A stretch of 64,000 bases of DNA from Oreocharis arfaki (Eukaryota; Chordata; Aves; Passeriformes; Paramythiidae): assembly GCA_013398015.1 (NCBI GenBank), contig VZRR01013400.1, positions 752,333-816,332 of the forward strand, read 5' to 3'. Positions 25,221-37,200 of this stretch are shown piece by piece (within the stretch, counting starts at the first letter, position 1; the number at the start of each line of letters is the position of its first letter). The notes under the pieces were generated by a model. It was not told where the DNA came from and did not search any database. It saw only the letters and a list, made by a program, of their open reading frames with translations. The translations under genes and the position numbers were made by a program.

Positions 25221-26290
25221 TGTGTATTAGTTTGGCATGGCCTGGTTTTGGGTAGCAGAGGGCCCACAAAGATGGCTCCTGTGAGGAAGCTGCTGGAAGC
25301 TTCCACCATGTCCAGCAGAGCCAGTTGCTGATGGCTCTGAAGATGGACATGCTGCTGGCCAGAACTGGGCCAGTGACAGAGGCTGGTAATGCCTCTGTGA
25401 TGACATATTTAAGAAGAAAATCAAAACAAAGTCACAGGGTTTTTGCTTCTAGTCAGAGAAGAGGAGAAGGTGAGAATGTATGAGGGAAAAAAACACGGCA
25501 GCACCCAGGTCAGTGGAGAAGGAGGGGGAGGAGGTGCTCCAGGCTGAGGTTCCTCTGCAGGCCGAGGTGCAGACCATGGTGAAGCAGCTGTGCCCCTGCA
25601 GCCCCTGGGCCCACGGGGGATGCAGAGATCCACCCACAGCCCAGGGGGGAGGTGCCTGAGCCAGAGCGGGTGGATGCCTGGAGGAGGCTGTGATCCAGGG
25701 GAAGACCCGGTGGAGAGAGAGGGCCCTGCTTCCAGGCTGGAGCAGCCTGACCTTGGAGGACTGCACCCCGTGGGAAGAGAGACCCAGGGCGCAGCAGTTT
25801 TGGGAGGGCTGTGTGCCCATGGGAGGGGCTCACGCTGCAGCAGGTGCGGTTTGGCTGCTGCTCGGGAGAGTGGACCCACGCCGGGAAGTTCACGGAGAAC
25901 TGTCTCCCGTGGGAGGGACCCCACGGCCTCACAGGGGAAGGATCCTCTCCCGGAGCAGCGGAAGGAAATCTTGGTGATGAACTGACCAAACCCCCATGCC
26001 CTGTCTCCCTGTGCTGTTGGTGGGAAGGAGGGAGGGGCTGGGGGTAAAGGTGTTCTAAGGGCTTATTTTACTTCTCATTATCCTGCTCTGATTGTGTTAG
26101 TAATAAATTCAGTTCACAACTTAAGTTGAGTCTGTTTCACCCTTGTAGTGTTACTCCCAGTCCTTATCTCACTCATGAAGCCTTCATTAACTTTTCCTTT
26201 TCCCTCCTCTGCCCAGCTGTGGCAGGGGAGGGTGAGCAAGTGGCTCTCCTGGGTGCCTGGTGCTGGGCCAGTGTCAAACCACAACACACT
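25221..26290 (+). mobile_element. Solo LTR of a passerine endogenous retrovirus
   Basis: A GC-rich block of about 1.07 kb, starting TGTGTATTAGTTTGGCATGG and ending around GTCAAACCACAACACA(CT). Both ends match the passerine LTR family I know from memory. A TATA-like ATATTTA lies at 25405-25411 and a polyadenylation signal AATAAA at 26102-26107. Start and end are flanked by identical GTCAC pentamers. No gag, pol or env remnant adjoins it, so it is a solo LTR left by recombination between two LTRs. Region 25750-25915 has three degenerate copies of a motif around CTGCACCCCGTGGGA. Open frames of up to 167 codons inside it on both strands follow from high GC and are not genes. The second copy at 62602-63338 shares its 3' part. 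The exact last two bases are uncertain, because a canonical CA end would fall at 26288. Confidence 0.85.
25755..25914 (+). repeat. Degenerate internal repeats inside the LTR
   Basis: GGAGGACTGCACCCCGTGGG (from 25755), GGAGGGCTGTGTGCCCATGG (from 25803) and GGAGAACTGTCTCCCGTGGG (from 25894) are variants of one unit, spaced 48 and 91 bases apart. The related LTR at 62602-63338 lacks this array, which largely explains its shorter length. Confidence 0.7.
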
Positions 26291-26295
26291 GTCAC
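26291..26295. repeat. Right target-site duplication of the solo LTR
   Basis: GTCAC repeats the pentamer found directly before the LTR start. It follows the LTR with either zero or two extra bases, depending on where the LTR end is placed. Confidence 0.6.
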
Positions 26296-26323
26296 TCAAG
26301 AAGCCTCATCACTCAAGAAGCCT
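26292..26323. repeat. 15-base word repeated with a 17-base period
   Basis: TCACTCAAGAAGCCT occurs at 26292-26306 and again at 26309-26323, right beside the LTR border. A similar word, TCACTCATGAAGCCT, lies inside the LTR near 26168. The repeat may have arisen by slippage at the integration site. Confidence 0.8.
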
Positions 26324-29300
26324 TGATGAAGGTAGGTGCAAGGCTGCAACAGAAAGCAGAAAAAATGGCCCTAAGTTCAGCACTGATTGTAACACTAGCA
26401 AACTGCTTAGTAAGAACAGAGTACATCACGTAAGTGCCTGGGAAATCCAGGTCCACCATCCAGCTGATGCAGATTTCTGTGGGATCTCCCGATGTGTACT
26501 TGGCACACATTGCGGGAAACGGAGTAGAGGAGTTTCCAAACTCCAGTGATCTTTGAAAAAGCGCACACCCAGCTCTCTTCATGCTCATATATCCCTTGTT
26601 TGCCAGGGTTATGCTTCCTTGGGGACGGAACCTGGCTACTGAAACCCTGTGGGAGCACCCCTGGAATTTCTGTATATACTGGTGATGTAATGGGAACACC
26701 TCGGTTTCATATGGCTACCTTCTTCAAAGGCTTCAGAGCAGTCTGTGGTAGCTATAGCAACAATAATCACCTTAACACAGAAGAAAGCAAGCAGTTCAAA
26801 GGCACAGCCACTGGAAATTGAACCCATTATCTTAGAGGTACCTGCTGACACTGCAGATGCTCATTGGAAGAGGATAGAAGTCGGTACTGATACAGGTGGA
26901 TGAACTGTGGGAAAAGGACAATTGCACCTTCATCTCACCCATCCTCACAAAGTTCCTGCCTATTATTGCAATAGTCTGGGGCCTGGCATACCTGGCAGGC
27001 TGGCACATATCTGGCAAAGAAAACAGAGCCTAAAAACTATGTATTTCCCTACTATCCCTTTTCTACAGCACAGTGTGTCCCAGTAGTCCAGAACTGTCAG
27101 ATGAGACCATTGCCATGGCAGATCTGGCAGATCTGATGTGAGCCTCGGCTGACTAAAAGGCTGGAGAGGTGATGCCCTCAGTCCCTACCAGCTCAGAATG
27201 ATAAAAGCAGTAAATCCCTAGATTTGTTGATTTCCTCCCCTTTTTTCCCCTGTGATATTCCCAGGCTGCCAGGGCTCCTTTGGTCCTCGCACCAGGAGGA
27301 GACCATGCAAACTCATGAATCCAACAAGAGGCAAAATAACGTTGCTGGGCAGAACCCACCCTGCACAGGCACCTCCGGCAATGGCAATCACAGGCTTTGC
27401 AAGCTGCTTGAGGGTTGTTTTGTTCCCACCTGTTTTTTATCTTTTAGCTCTCACACTTGTTTTGCTGATGTGAATTATCTCCAGGTGAACACACTGAATG
27501 CTCTCCATCATGGTTGGATCTTTCCATAACCCTTTGCCCCAAACCTACTCTGAGTGTGGTTCCCCAGCTTATCACTGTTACAAAAGAAAAACTTACTGTA
27601 AGCTTTGAGGACATTGATCTTTTTCTTCTGCATTCTTCTATCTGCTTTGCACTGAGATTATTTTGCTTATAGCATTCAAAACAAGTACCAGTGAGTATAA
27701 AGCAGTTGGCAAGCAGACAGAATACACCACTTTTTATATTTTATTTCACTTAGTTAATGTATATTTTTCCTCCTGGCCTCATTTGACAAAGATGGCATAC
27801 AGTACATGTGAGAAACATTAAAATGTAAAATATCCCCCAAACTGCTGCTGGTAAATGGTAGTGTCTATTTCCAAATATGAACATGTCTAATTACAGATAG
27901 GAAACATCACCAAATAATTAGGTACCTGAGGTATTCTCTCTTTGAATTACAAATTAAATCAGAAACAATAGATGAGATTATCCTGTAAGTGAGAACATAC
28001 ATTATTATCAGAACAGCGGTGGCTCAAAAAGTCATTTCTGGGCATTAATTCTTCTCTGAGAAGCACAGAAAATACTGCGTTTTTCTTGGTGTCATTGCCA
28101 TACAATTTTTAATTCCAGCAATTTTGGTTTCTGTCCTTCTGTTTTCCACCTTATACTTCTTTTGGAGTTTGTCCCTCAATATTCCAGGAATGTGGGTGTT
28201 AACATGGCAAGGTCAAGTCTTTTTACAATAACATCCCCTTAAAATGACTTTTGGGAATGGACAAGCTGATTCCCATTTTGTTCTGACTATTTCAGTCCAA
28301 TGGGATGCCCTCCACAGAATGTATGCTTCTTTGAGTAGATAACAAAAAAGCTGAGCTACAAACTACGGCTTCAAGAGAGGTTGAAAAAGAGCTTCTGTGA
28401 AATACCTAAAATGTTCTCTCCACAATATATTTTATATTACTTTGTAATTTCCCACTTGCTGCTTCCACTAATGGAGAGCTACATCCTTGTGAAATTAACT
28501 CACAAACTTTCCTTTAGCATTGTTAGATATCACTGAAAGGGTTGAAGGTTAATTTGGGTATTTTTCTTGTCTTGTTCTATTGCTCACCTGCCTCCAGTCC
28601 CTTTTCTGCCAAGGCTTATTAAGCTCACAACTGGATTTATCCATATAATCATAACTGCTCTCAGGAAAATAAAGTGGGTTTGAGGCCAGGACTCAATTTT
28701 GTTCAGAGGTTTGTGAGGTTTTTTAATTTTTTAAAGAAGACACACAACATCAAAGAGCAAAGAAAGTAAACCTGCAGTCTCTTATTTTTCATTTTTCAAG
28801 AAAACAGTGCAGTTCAGATGGTATTTAGGTTTTCCCCCCTCTCATATTGAAGGTATCAGCTTTGGTTTTAATTGCTGATTTCTCTGTGGTACCTGTAACA
28901 TATCAAATTAAGGCTTTGAAGGAAGGAGTCTAATGTCAGCTTTGCAACTCATATACTGAACTGATCAAAAGCTGTTCAGGCTTTTCACTTAAACTGATTT
29001 AGGCTCATTTAAAAGATGTGTGCAAAAATGTTCAGAATTTAGCTATCAGGGCAGATGACTTCATAGAATGGCCAAAACTATGTTGTAATATCTGTTGGTG
29101 GCACAAATTTTATATGACTGTTTGTAGACACTCTGGATAAAAAGTAGATCCCATCCTGTGATCATGTCCTCCTTCACTTATTTCTTCACACTATTTCTAT
29201 CTTCTAGACTGGTGACTCACTAGGTTTTCTTCCTGTGCTTTAGCACATCCTTATCTGAAGAACTGTTCGACATGAGCTCTGTGTTGTTGCCCTGTTGCAT

Positions 29301-31079
29301 CTTCAAAAATAGATATCTGAATCTTCTGGTAAGAAAAAATACAAATACAAATACAAGCAGAATAAAATCAAATCTCCCAGTTTCAGGACATGCGAAGAAA
29401 TGCACTAAATATTTCTTCCATGTGACTATGTTATGGAAGCTGGGTATTTTGCTCCTTCTACCTGTATTTTAAAATAAAAGATTAAGGAAAAATAAAATCT
29501 GTCTTAGGAAGGGCTGTGATCACAGTGCAGAGTAACATGACTTTGGAGGCCAGAGCAGAAGACCAGAACAGGTTTGCTGCTGTCATTGTCTTGGCAGCTT
29601 GGGGTGGGAGTCCTGCCTCTGCCCAGCTGCTGCACAGGGAAGCTGGGTGCCAGAGAATGGGGCTAGATCCCATACAAAGGGATAGAACAGGAGTAGGTGA
29701 CTAAGTTTAGGGATAAATTTAGTCCAAATTTTAGCTTTGATCCACAAATTTACTCAGTATGCTTCACATTTCTTCAGCACAAAGCAGTGCTGAATCCAGG
29801 ATCGTGGAAATAGCAGCGGCCTGTACACTGAACTACCCTTCCTATAGATAAAGAAAGCACATTCCTTGCCTCTCTTCCCCTCTCTCCCTCCCTCCCTCCC
29901 TTTTGGCTTACAATGAGCGGGAGAATGCAGTATCTTTTCATTTAAGGTTAGGGTAATTATTGGTGAGGCTTCAAAGATGAAGAACTCCATTAAAACTTCT
30001 GTTTATTCTTTCTCAGAAATTTTTTGCTCTGCCTCTACCTTATTAAAACTGGGGGGCCAGATTTTTAGCAGAGGAAAAGCAGAGGATGTAACTCTCTGGA
30101 AATCAATTAAGTTGTGGGGATTTAAACAACAGAGAATTTCATCCCTCTATCACTTGCATCTTATGCACCAATATGCCATTTTCCAGATGTGATTATGAAT
30201 GTATTTGCTAAGAATCACAGCTTACAGAAAATGTGAAGTGGTAAAAAGCACTACCACATAGAAAAATAGAAGAAGAAAAAGCAGAATAGGGAAGGATTGC
30301 CCCAGCAACATTTCCTCAGTGTTGCAGTTTGCCAGCTTAATGATACATAACCTTAGCTTCTTTAAAAACAGATTATGGTAATAGGGCCTCAATTTTTAGG
30401 TTTTTTTCCTTTTTTTTTTTCAACAGAATGTTTAAATATTTATTGCAAATAAGGGCACGTATATTTATTTATGTATCACACACTGTAGTAGCCCTTTACT
30501 AACAAATAGTTACCTGCATGATATTTGTAGCTGTATAGTTGCCACTGCCGCCATTCACTAGCTAAGAGGCATTGTGAACATCAGACTTTAACATCATTAC
30601 ATTTTCTGCCTCTTGGATGGGATTTGTGTTCTGTTTCCAGATTCTATTACTGGATGAGTCTCTTCGGCTTGAAAGAAAAAAAAAGGAAAAAGAAAAAGGT
30701 ATAACCAACGTTTTTATTAAACCTTCCTCTTAGCTTTACCCAACATCTTTTTTTTTTGTCTTTTGTAGATTCCATGTTTTTTTAATGATTGCTCTATTGC
30801 TTGTATAAAGTTGAGAGGATAAGAGAAGGAAAGAAAGCACTCAGAATAATTCAATTTTCTACTTTGTGAAGAGAAAAATCTGTCTCTGGGCTACAGCTAA
30901 AAAATAAAAAATGCTTTTTGTAACTTTTAATACATTTTATTTAAAGAAAAGTCCATTTTAATCTTTGCTTTTTTTTTTTTTGGAAAATGAAGTCATATGC
31001 TTTGCAAAATCTCAGAAGCAGGTGATCCACGTACTTGGATTTGTAAGGAAACAAAAGAATTTCACAATGAAACAGACAC
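26296..31079. other. Non-coding stretch, no gene recognised
   Basis: The first 1.2 kb after the LTR (to about 27530) is less AT-rich than the surroundings and has open frames of 60-130 codons on both strands. None resembles a known protein, and they conflict with each other. It may be an unrecognised old repeat or mixed-composition unique DNA. From 27.6 kb on the sequence is AT-rich with no recognisable element, apart from a (CCCT) run at 29885-29900 and A- and T-rich runs around 30667-30981. Confidence 0.5.
29885..29900. repeat. (CCCT)n microsatellite
   Basis: Four uninterrupted CCCT units on the plus strand within a wider pyrimidine-rich stretch. This is simple-sequence DNA; the Gly/Arg-rich minus-strand frame across it is composition only. 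Confidence 0.85.
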
Positions 31080-31255
31080 TGAAGCTTTGGGCAGGGAGAA
31101 ACCTAGTGAGGTTCAACAAGGGCAAGTGCAGGGCCTGCCCCTGGGGAGGAATAACCCCAAGCCCCAGCACAGGTTGGGAGCTCACCTTCTAGAGAGCAGC
31201 TCTGCTTTTTGGGGGATGACCCGTTGACCGTGAGCTGGCAGTGTGAGCTTTTGGC
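31080..31255 (+). mobile_element. CR1 LINE fragment, reverse-transcriptase C-terminal part
   Basis: The plus strand encodes the CR1 ORF2 segment downstream of the catalytic box, split over two frames. One frame reads LWAGRNLVRFNKGKCRA; after a frameshift the other gives PKPQHRLGAHLLESSSA. The DNA GTTCAACAAGGGCAAGTGCA and GACCGTGAGCTGGCAGTGTG is typical of avian CR1. The frameshift, and a deletion near 31206-31222 where more codons are expected, make it a dead fragment. Both ends are truncated and approximate. In intact CR1 this region belongs to the protein that copies the element RNA at its insertion site. Confidence 0.88.
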
Positions 31256-34200
31256 CGGGAGGCTGGGAGAGGTGTGAGAGACTGAAATGTTAAAGGCTAA
31301 TGACTCAAAGAAATGGCCATTTACAGAAGCAGAGGTCACGTTTGCACCCCTAAATCGAAGAGGAAAAGGAGAGGTTTTGGATGTGTGGTGGCAAAACCTC
31401 TGACCTGTAATTATCTCTCTGTGTTAATGTTTGCTCGGGTTGAACACACTTTTTGCTTAGAGAGAATTGCAAGCTGAGTACTCACAAGCATTAGTGGGAT
31501 TTGACCTGGGTATTGAACTGAGTCTGTGCCTTACTTTAGTATATTTATCCATTATTCATGGTTACAGGGAAAACCCTTCTCAACTCATGTGGTTTAAATC
31601 AAATCAGGTTTGAAGCAGTTCATTCATTTACTGACAGAATGTGATTAACTGGAGAACAGATAAATCACAGTATTAGTCACTTCTAAAATGTTGATAAGCA
31701 CTTAAAATTTCTAAACACCCTTCTTTTACTAATCCATGAAAATTTTTACCCCACAAAGACAGATGCACACATTCCAGTCCTACCTCCGCCCACCCTTCTC
31801 CTGGAAATGCTTACATGGTTCTGATAAAGTGCTCATCAACATTACAGCATTCCATGTTTTGAAGAGCTGTAGCAGAGCCTGTGTTCAGGACTAGTTCTGC
31901 CTTATGGCTCTTGCTGATGAATAAAAACTCCCTGTCTCCTAACAGCTGTATTTTAGAGAAGGTGAATAATGGTTATTGACACTTAAAATTACTAACAATT
32001 GACTGCTGAAGATAATGAAGCAAGCCTAATGTTAATGCTGATCATGGGTACAAGTCAGGTGTGTTTTAACAGTAATATTCAAGGACTGCTGCATTTACCT
32101 TCCATTAGTTTTAATAGGAGTTATCCAAATGAATCCATGCATATCAATAAGTAAAGTATACCTTGTATGTAGGAAATTCAAGCCATTCTATTTAGAGCAA
32201 AGAACAATGGTTTAGTCAGAAACGGCTGTCTTTTTACAGGATGACAATTCTCCTTGGGAGGTCCTTTTCCAGTTGCAGACTTCCCACTTTTCAAAATATC
32301 TACTGTTTGCTGCTATTTGCAAAGAGCATCAGGAGATTTTTAGGCAGTCTGGTTTATGTGAGTCTGGCTTCTCAGTCAGGAAAAAGCCTTTTTGATACTG
32401 AACTGTGACTGAAAAATCTATCCAGTACCTTAAATAGAAGAGGAATTCCTGCAGCAGTGTACGCTTTGTTGTATTGGGTTGCTACTTGCAGCAAATCAGG
32501 GTTTGTTCCATCAGCTAGAAATAAGCTAAAAAATTTTAAGAGATTATTAAACATTTTGAGGGTCTAGGATAGAGTCGCATTCTTTCAAAAAAGACCATTT
32601 TATCCTTTTATTCATTTTGATTTACCCAAAGAAATGAAGGTTTATTTAAAATTCTGATTTCCACAGCAGATGTAAAAATAAAAAATCTTGCATGTGGAGG
32701 AATACAGAAAACGTTTTAGGATGGAAAATTACAAGTGTGCTGCAGACTTAAGATACTCCTCTTGTTTGCTGCTCAAGTTGTTTAACAGAATTAATGAGAG
32801 AAACTGAACTCCAAGTTTATTGTCTGAATTGGTGAGGATTACCCATTGCTTCTTGTTCAATTGAGTATTCTCCCTTTACCTCAGGCTAATAATATTCCTC
32901 TAAAAGCTCTGGTGTCATTGAGAAGAGGAAAAATCCCCTAGGAGAGCAATTCAGAGAGGTTAAATTTGGCTCTGGCTCTGGTTTGCCATTTTGAGAGCAT
33001 CTCTCTCTTCTTTGCTGACTGCAGATGGAGTCCATCAAGATCGTGGCCATCCTAGGCAAAAGCTAGTTCGTAGAAATACCCCCTCCTGTGTCTTGGTGGT
33101 CCCTAAAGGCCTGCACGCCACCATCCAAGGGAACTGTCCTTTTTAACTACTTTTGCCTGAGGGCTTCAGATTTTCTATTAAGATTAAGGATATTCCATGT
33201 TTGTTCATGTTGGTTTTGCCATTGAAAATGCTTCAATGTGTTTTTCTTGGTAAATTCGGTTTGCTGCAAGATGGAGAGTGGTTCTTGTGAAAAGTAGAGT
33301 TCCTTTACTCTGACAGATATATGATTTTTGTTTATTCTAGTGGTTTGGATAGATATTAATACATTGTTTCTCTGCAGTCTTAGTGATTTAGTTCCAGGTT
33401 TGCTAGGAAACAATCTTGGGTTTGAGCATAGGAAAATGTGATTCAAGTGGTAGCTAGCACTGTTGTCTGCATGACTTTCAGTAAAGGACCCTTGGGAAGT
33501 ATGTACTAAACAAATGTATTAATATGACAGGACCTATTTCATTGGGTTTGTGTTCTGAAAGACAAGGTGAAATAGGAAATTCAGCAAGCAGGTCGGACAA
33601 AGTAAATTATTTGAAGCAAGCCCCAGATGATATAATAGCTCAAATCCACAAAAATCAATAGCAATGCACGAGGCCTTTGAGAGACCAAATTTTCACTGAA
33701 AACTTCATAAATTCTGTTTCTTTATTTGAGAGCTTCTATTCTGAGTACACTTTCAACCATACCGCTGAAAGCCTTACCGTCACACAACAAGGAGTGATCT
33801 TCTTGTTTTGATAGACTCTATCTATTTATCGTTATTATTTGTACTGGGTGAGCTAGCCCTGTTTGATAGTCTTGCACATGATCAGAAAAACTTTCAAATT
33901 ATGATAAAGGCAATTTTTTCTTCTTTCTGATATTTACATTTAAAACCAAAGAAATATTACAGTTACTTTCCATAAAGATTTTTTAGCTTTGTATTTTATC
34001 CTACATATGAGATATATTTCTGAAGTGGAATGCAGACTTCGTTCCATATTATAGTTTTTATTAATGTCCTTCCCTGTGACAGTCTTTATTAACACCATTT
34101 TTTGTGTTCTTACAAGCAGCTTATGTATTTCCAGATTCAAAATTTTATTGATGTTTGATCAGATTTTTTGTCAAGGAACAAGAGATCTCAGGACTGTAAG

Positions 34201-37200
34201 TCTTTAGGAAGGGTTCAGTCTTTAATGTGCTTCAGATAATTAATATTAATGGTTGTGCAGTGGAGTCTGTGTGGAAGTGGCTCACAGTCTGTGCAGGAAG
34301 GAGATGGAGACATGGCTCTGGCTTGTCCTTTCCAGTCACTGTGCCAAACTTCCAGTCAGTCAGAAAGGAGAGAAAAATATCTTCTCTTCAGTTCCTCAGC
34401 ACTGCTTTTTTATTGCTTGTAATGAAAGCTAAGTAAAGATAATGACTGTGTATGATCAAAGTCAGTTTCCTTAATATATATTTAGACTCCTGAAAAATAT
34501 TATCAATTCTTTGTAGATACTCACTCCTTTTCAAAGGTATCAGTTGTTACAGACCCATATTATGTATTCAGGGTAACTAAATCTAGAGCCTGCATTTGTA
34601 TACATTGCCTTAATTACTTCCACAAAGTGCAAATGAAGTGGGAGTGCTTGTGTTTGTGTATTGTCCATTTAGTAAGTAGGTCATGCCAGTGGCATGCAAT
34701 TGTGCTTATCAACTCTGTGACAGTGCAGTGGCTCCCTGCTGCTGTGTTAATACTAAAGCAAAGTCGAGGGAGCTTATTTTCAAAGACAGAGACAAACGCT
34801 AATCCCACAATGACACCGTTTTATTACATTGTCAAGATGTCTGTGCCTTCTTTACGTGACATGTGTGGATGGGTGTGGACAACTGGGTGTCCAGCAGGGC
34901 CTTGCTCAGAGCCTACTGGATGTGAGCCAGGTGTGGCCTGGAAACTGTAGCTGGTAGCACATTGCTCAGAGCTCTGACCTAGGAAACAACCTCTGCTGAG
35001 GTCACTCTCTCACACTGACCAATGTCCTGCACCATGCTAGTGCACCTCTGAGGCTTCCAGGCTGAGTTGGACCCTGTCCAGCCAGCTACAAGCATGAGCA
35101 GCTCAGGCACACATCTTGACTTGTCTTTGTAGACACACCTTGAGCAACTGAATGACCACTGGAAGACTGCTGGTGCAAATATTTGCAAATATTTGACAAC
35201 TTTTTTCCTTCTGTCACTGTCCACAGTGTCCTGCCAGCTCAGATAGCAGGGAAATATTCCAGTTTGCCTAAACCAAATCAGTTAAAGAGAGTTGCTTGCA
35301 TCCCTGTGGGTTTTTTTTTAAAGAATGAAACTGAGAGTCACAGGCATGGTTTGAGCACCCCACTGTATTTGAAATGAACACAGCAGAAGTTCCTTTGCCG
35401 AGAGAAATCTGACTTTGATGTTCTCGTGATTTTGAGTGAGTGGAGCTGTGATCTGAACAGCTGGTCCAGATGTGACTTGAATTCTGTCTACAACCTGCCC
35501 ATTTTTGAAAACAAAAGTATTTGAATACTTCAGAGTTTTTCACATATCAAAAAGCTATTTTACGACATTCTGGAATATGAGCTAATTAAGCTCAGTTTTA
35601 GTTCCATTTAATTTTGATAGAAATAGATAATTTACATATTCTAAAAGATTTTATTTAGTAAAACCCAATTATTGTGGGTGAAAGGAATATGGGGCAATGA
35701 TTCATTGCATTTACTGCTAGACAAAAATCTCATCACACTGCTTAATATAAAAATCACTGCTTAGTGCCTAGTTAAGACATGAAAAAGCCATTGCACTGTT
35801 TAAAACACATCAGAAGCAAAAAGACAATATAGGTCAGAAACTCTACAAGACTGCAGAAACTCTTTTTTTAATTGAAGAAGAAAAAATTTATATATTTTCA
35901 TCACATGGAAACTACTGAGCTTATAAAAATCAAATGTTTTAAATTCTAAATTAGAAAGAGATATGGAGCAGGCTGATTGTTGCCTGCAGGAATTCTTCCA
36001 GGCTGTTTTCTGACATTCTAAATATAAAATATACCATATGAGATATGTTTGATTCATTCTGAAGCCTGTGATGAATGTTCGCCAGGAACCATTGACCATT
36101 GCCTCATCTCAAGTGGAATCAAATTGGAAGTTTCCCAGAGAAACCAAAGACAGATTTCTGAAGTTAAGTATTTAATCTAAGTTCCTTGTACACCTTTCAT
36201 TTTGCCTGAACAGGTAAAACAAATTTTTTTTCACAGTTTGGTGAGAAATGACTACTGTCAGCTGTACAGTGAGTCTGTAAATGTGGAAAAATAATTGTTG
36301 GTAAACAAGGACAGTGGATTGGTAGGAAAGTTGCCCACCCTCTTTTTTTTCCCCATTCCCTTCATTTCATTCAATCCCCCCTTTTTTTTTTTTTCATGCA
36401 AAAACTGGGAAAACCCCACCCCAACTCTTTGTTTATTTTAAAGACATTCTGTCTCCTGAAAATGGTCTTATGATATCTGCCTCTTTTCCTGACTCCTTTT
36501 GAAATAGGAATTTCATAGAGAAGTCAAAGCTCTGCTGTTAAAATGCCAGAACACAATACATGAAAGGACAAGTATAAAAGTGCATAAACATACCAAATTT
36601 ATAGACTGTTTAGCCATAGAAGACACACACACTATCTCAAGGTATTTTGAATATTACATAATACAAAGATAATTGAACTGGAATCACAAATTGAATGAAA
36701 CTTTCCTAAGCATGGAAACATAAAAACCTGCACTGTGAGATTTAATTCACAGTCTGTGTGAAAGTTAAAGAACAATAACAGACAAAGCAACATCTAAATG
36801 TGTGACACTTTTGCAGATTTGTGACCTGGCATTCATACAAACATTAAATGTGCAAACTTGTTAGCATTTTCTCATGCATTTCCTGTTCTTTTCAGAAACT
36901 TCTGGGTTTATTGCTGGCTCCTGCTCCTGTTTTATTTGTGTGAAAACTCTCTTCCTTCCTTTCAGAAAACCTAAAACATGGGAATTTCAATTTAAAAGGT
37001 CAAGTCAGTATTTGTTGCCTTTTAACTACAGCTTTCTATCGCAAATTGTTGCTGAGAAATTAATTGGAAAGAGCCAAGAGGGTATTCTTCACGACATTAT
37101 TCCAGGGTGTAGTTTTCAAGCTGTTTCCTACAGAGACGGAAACACATTACAAGTTCTGTCCACATGTAAGATAGCATGCACTGGGGCATAATGATAAGCA

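Noticed and set aside
25421..25989. Open frames of 95-167 codons on both strands
   Set aside because: They lie inside the GC-rich solo LTR, where stop codons are rare by composition. The translations are Pro/Ser/Gly-rich and match no retroviral protein.
29060..29110. TTCATAGAATGGCCAAAAC, hinting at a reversed CR1 end
   Set aside because: The similarity stops after about 15 bases and none of the expected downstream CR1 words follow.
30965..31339. Overlapping open frames of 75-78 codons
   Set aside because: They are pieces of the frameshifted CR1 reverse-transcriptase fragment and its antisense strand, not a host gene.
36338..36396. Long polypyrimidine tract as a splice acceptor
   Set aside because: It ends in CATGCAAAAACTGGG with no AG in position and no open frame with a plausible product after it.
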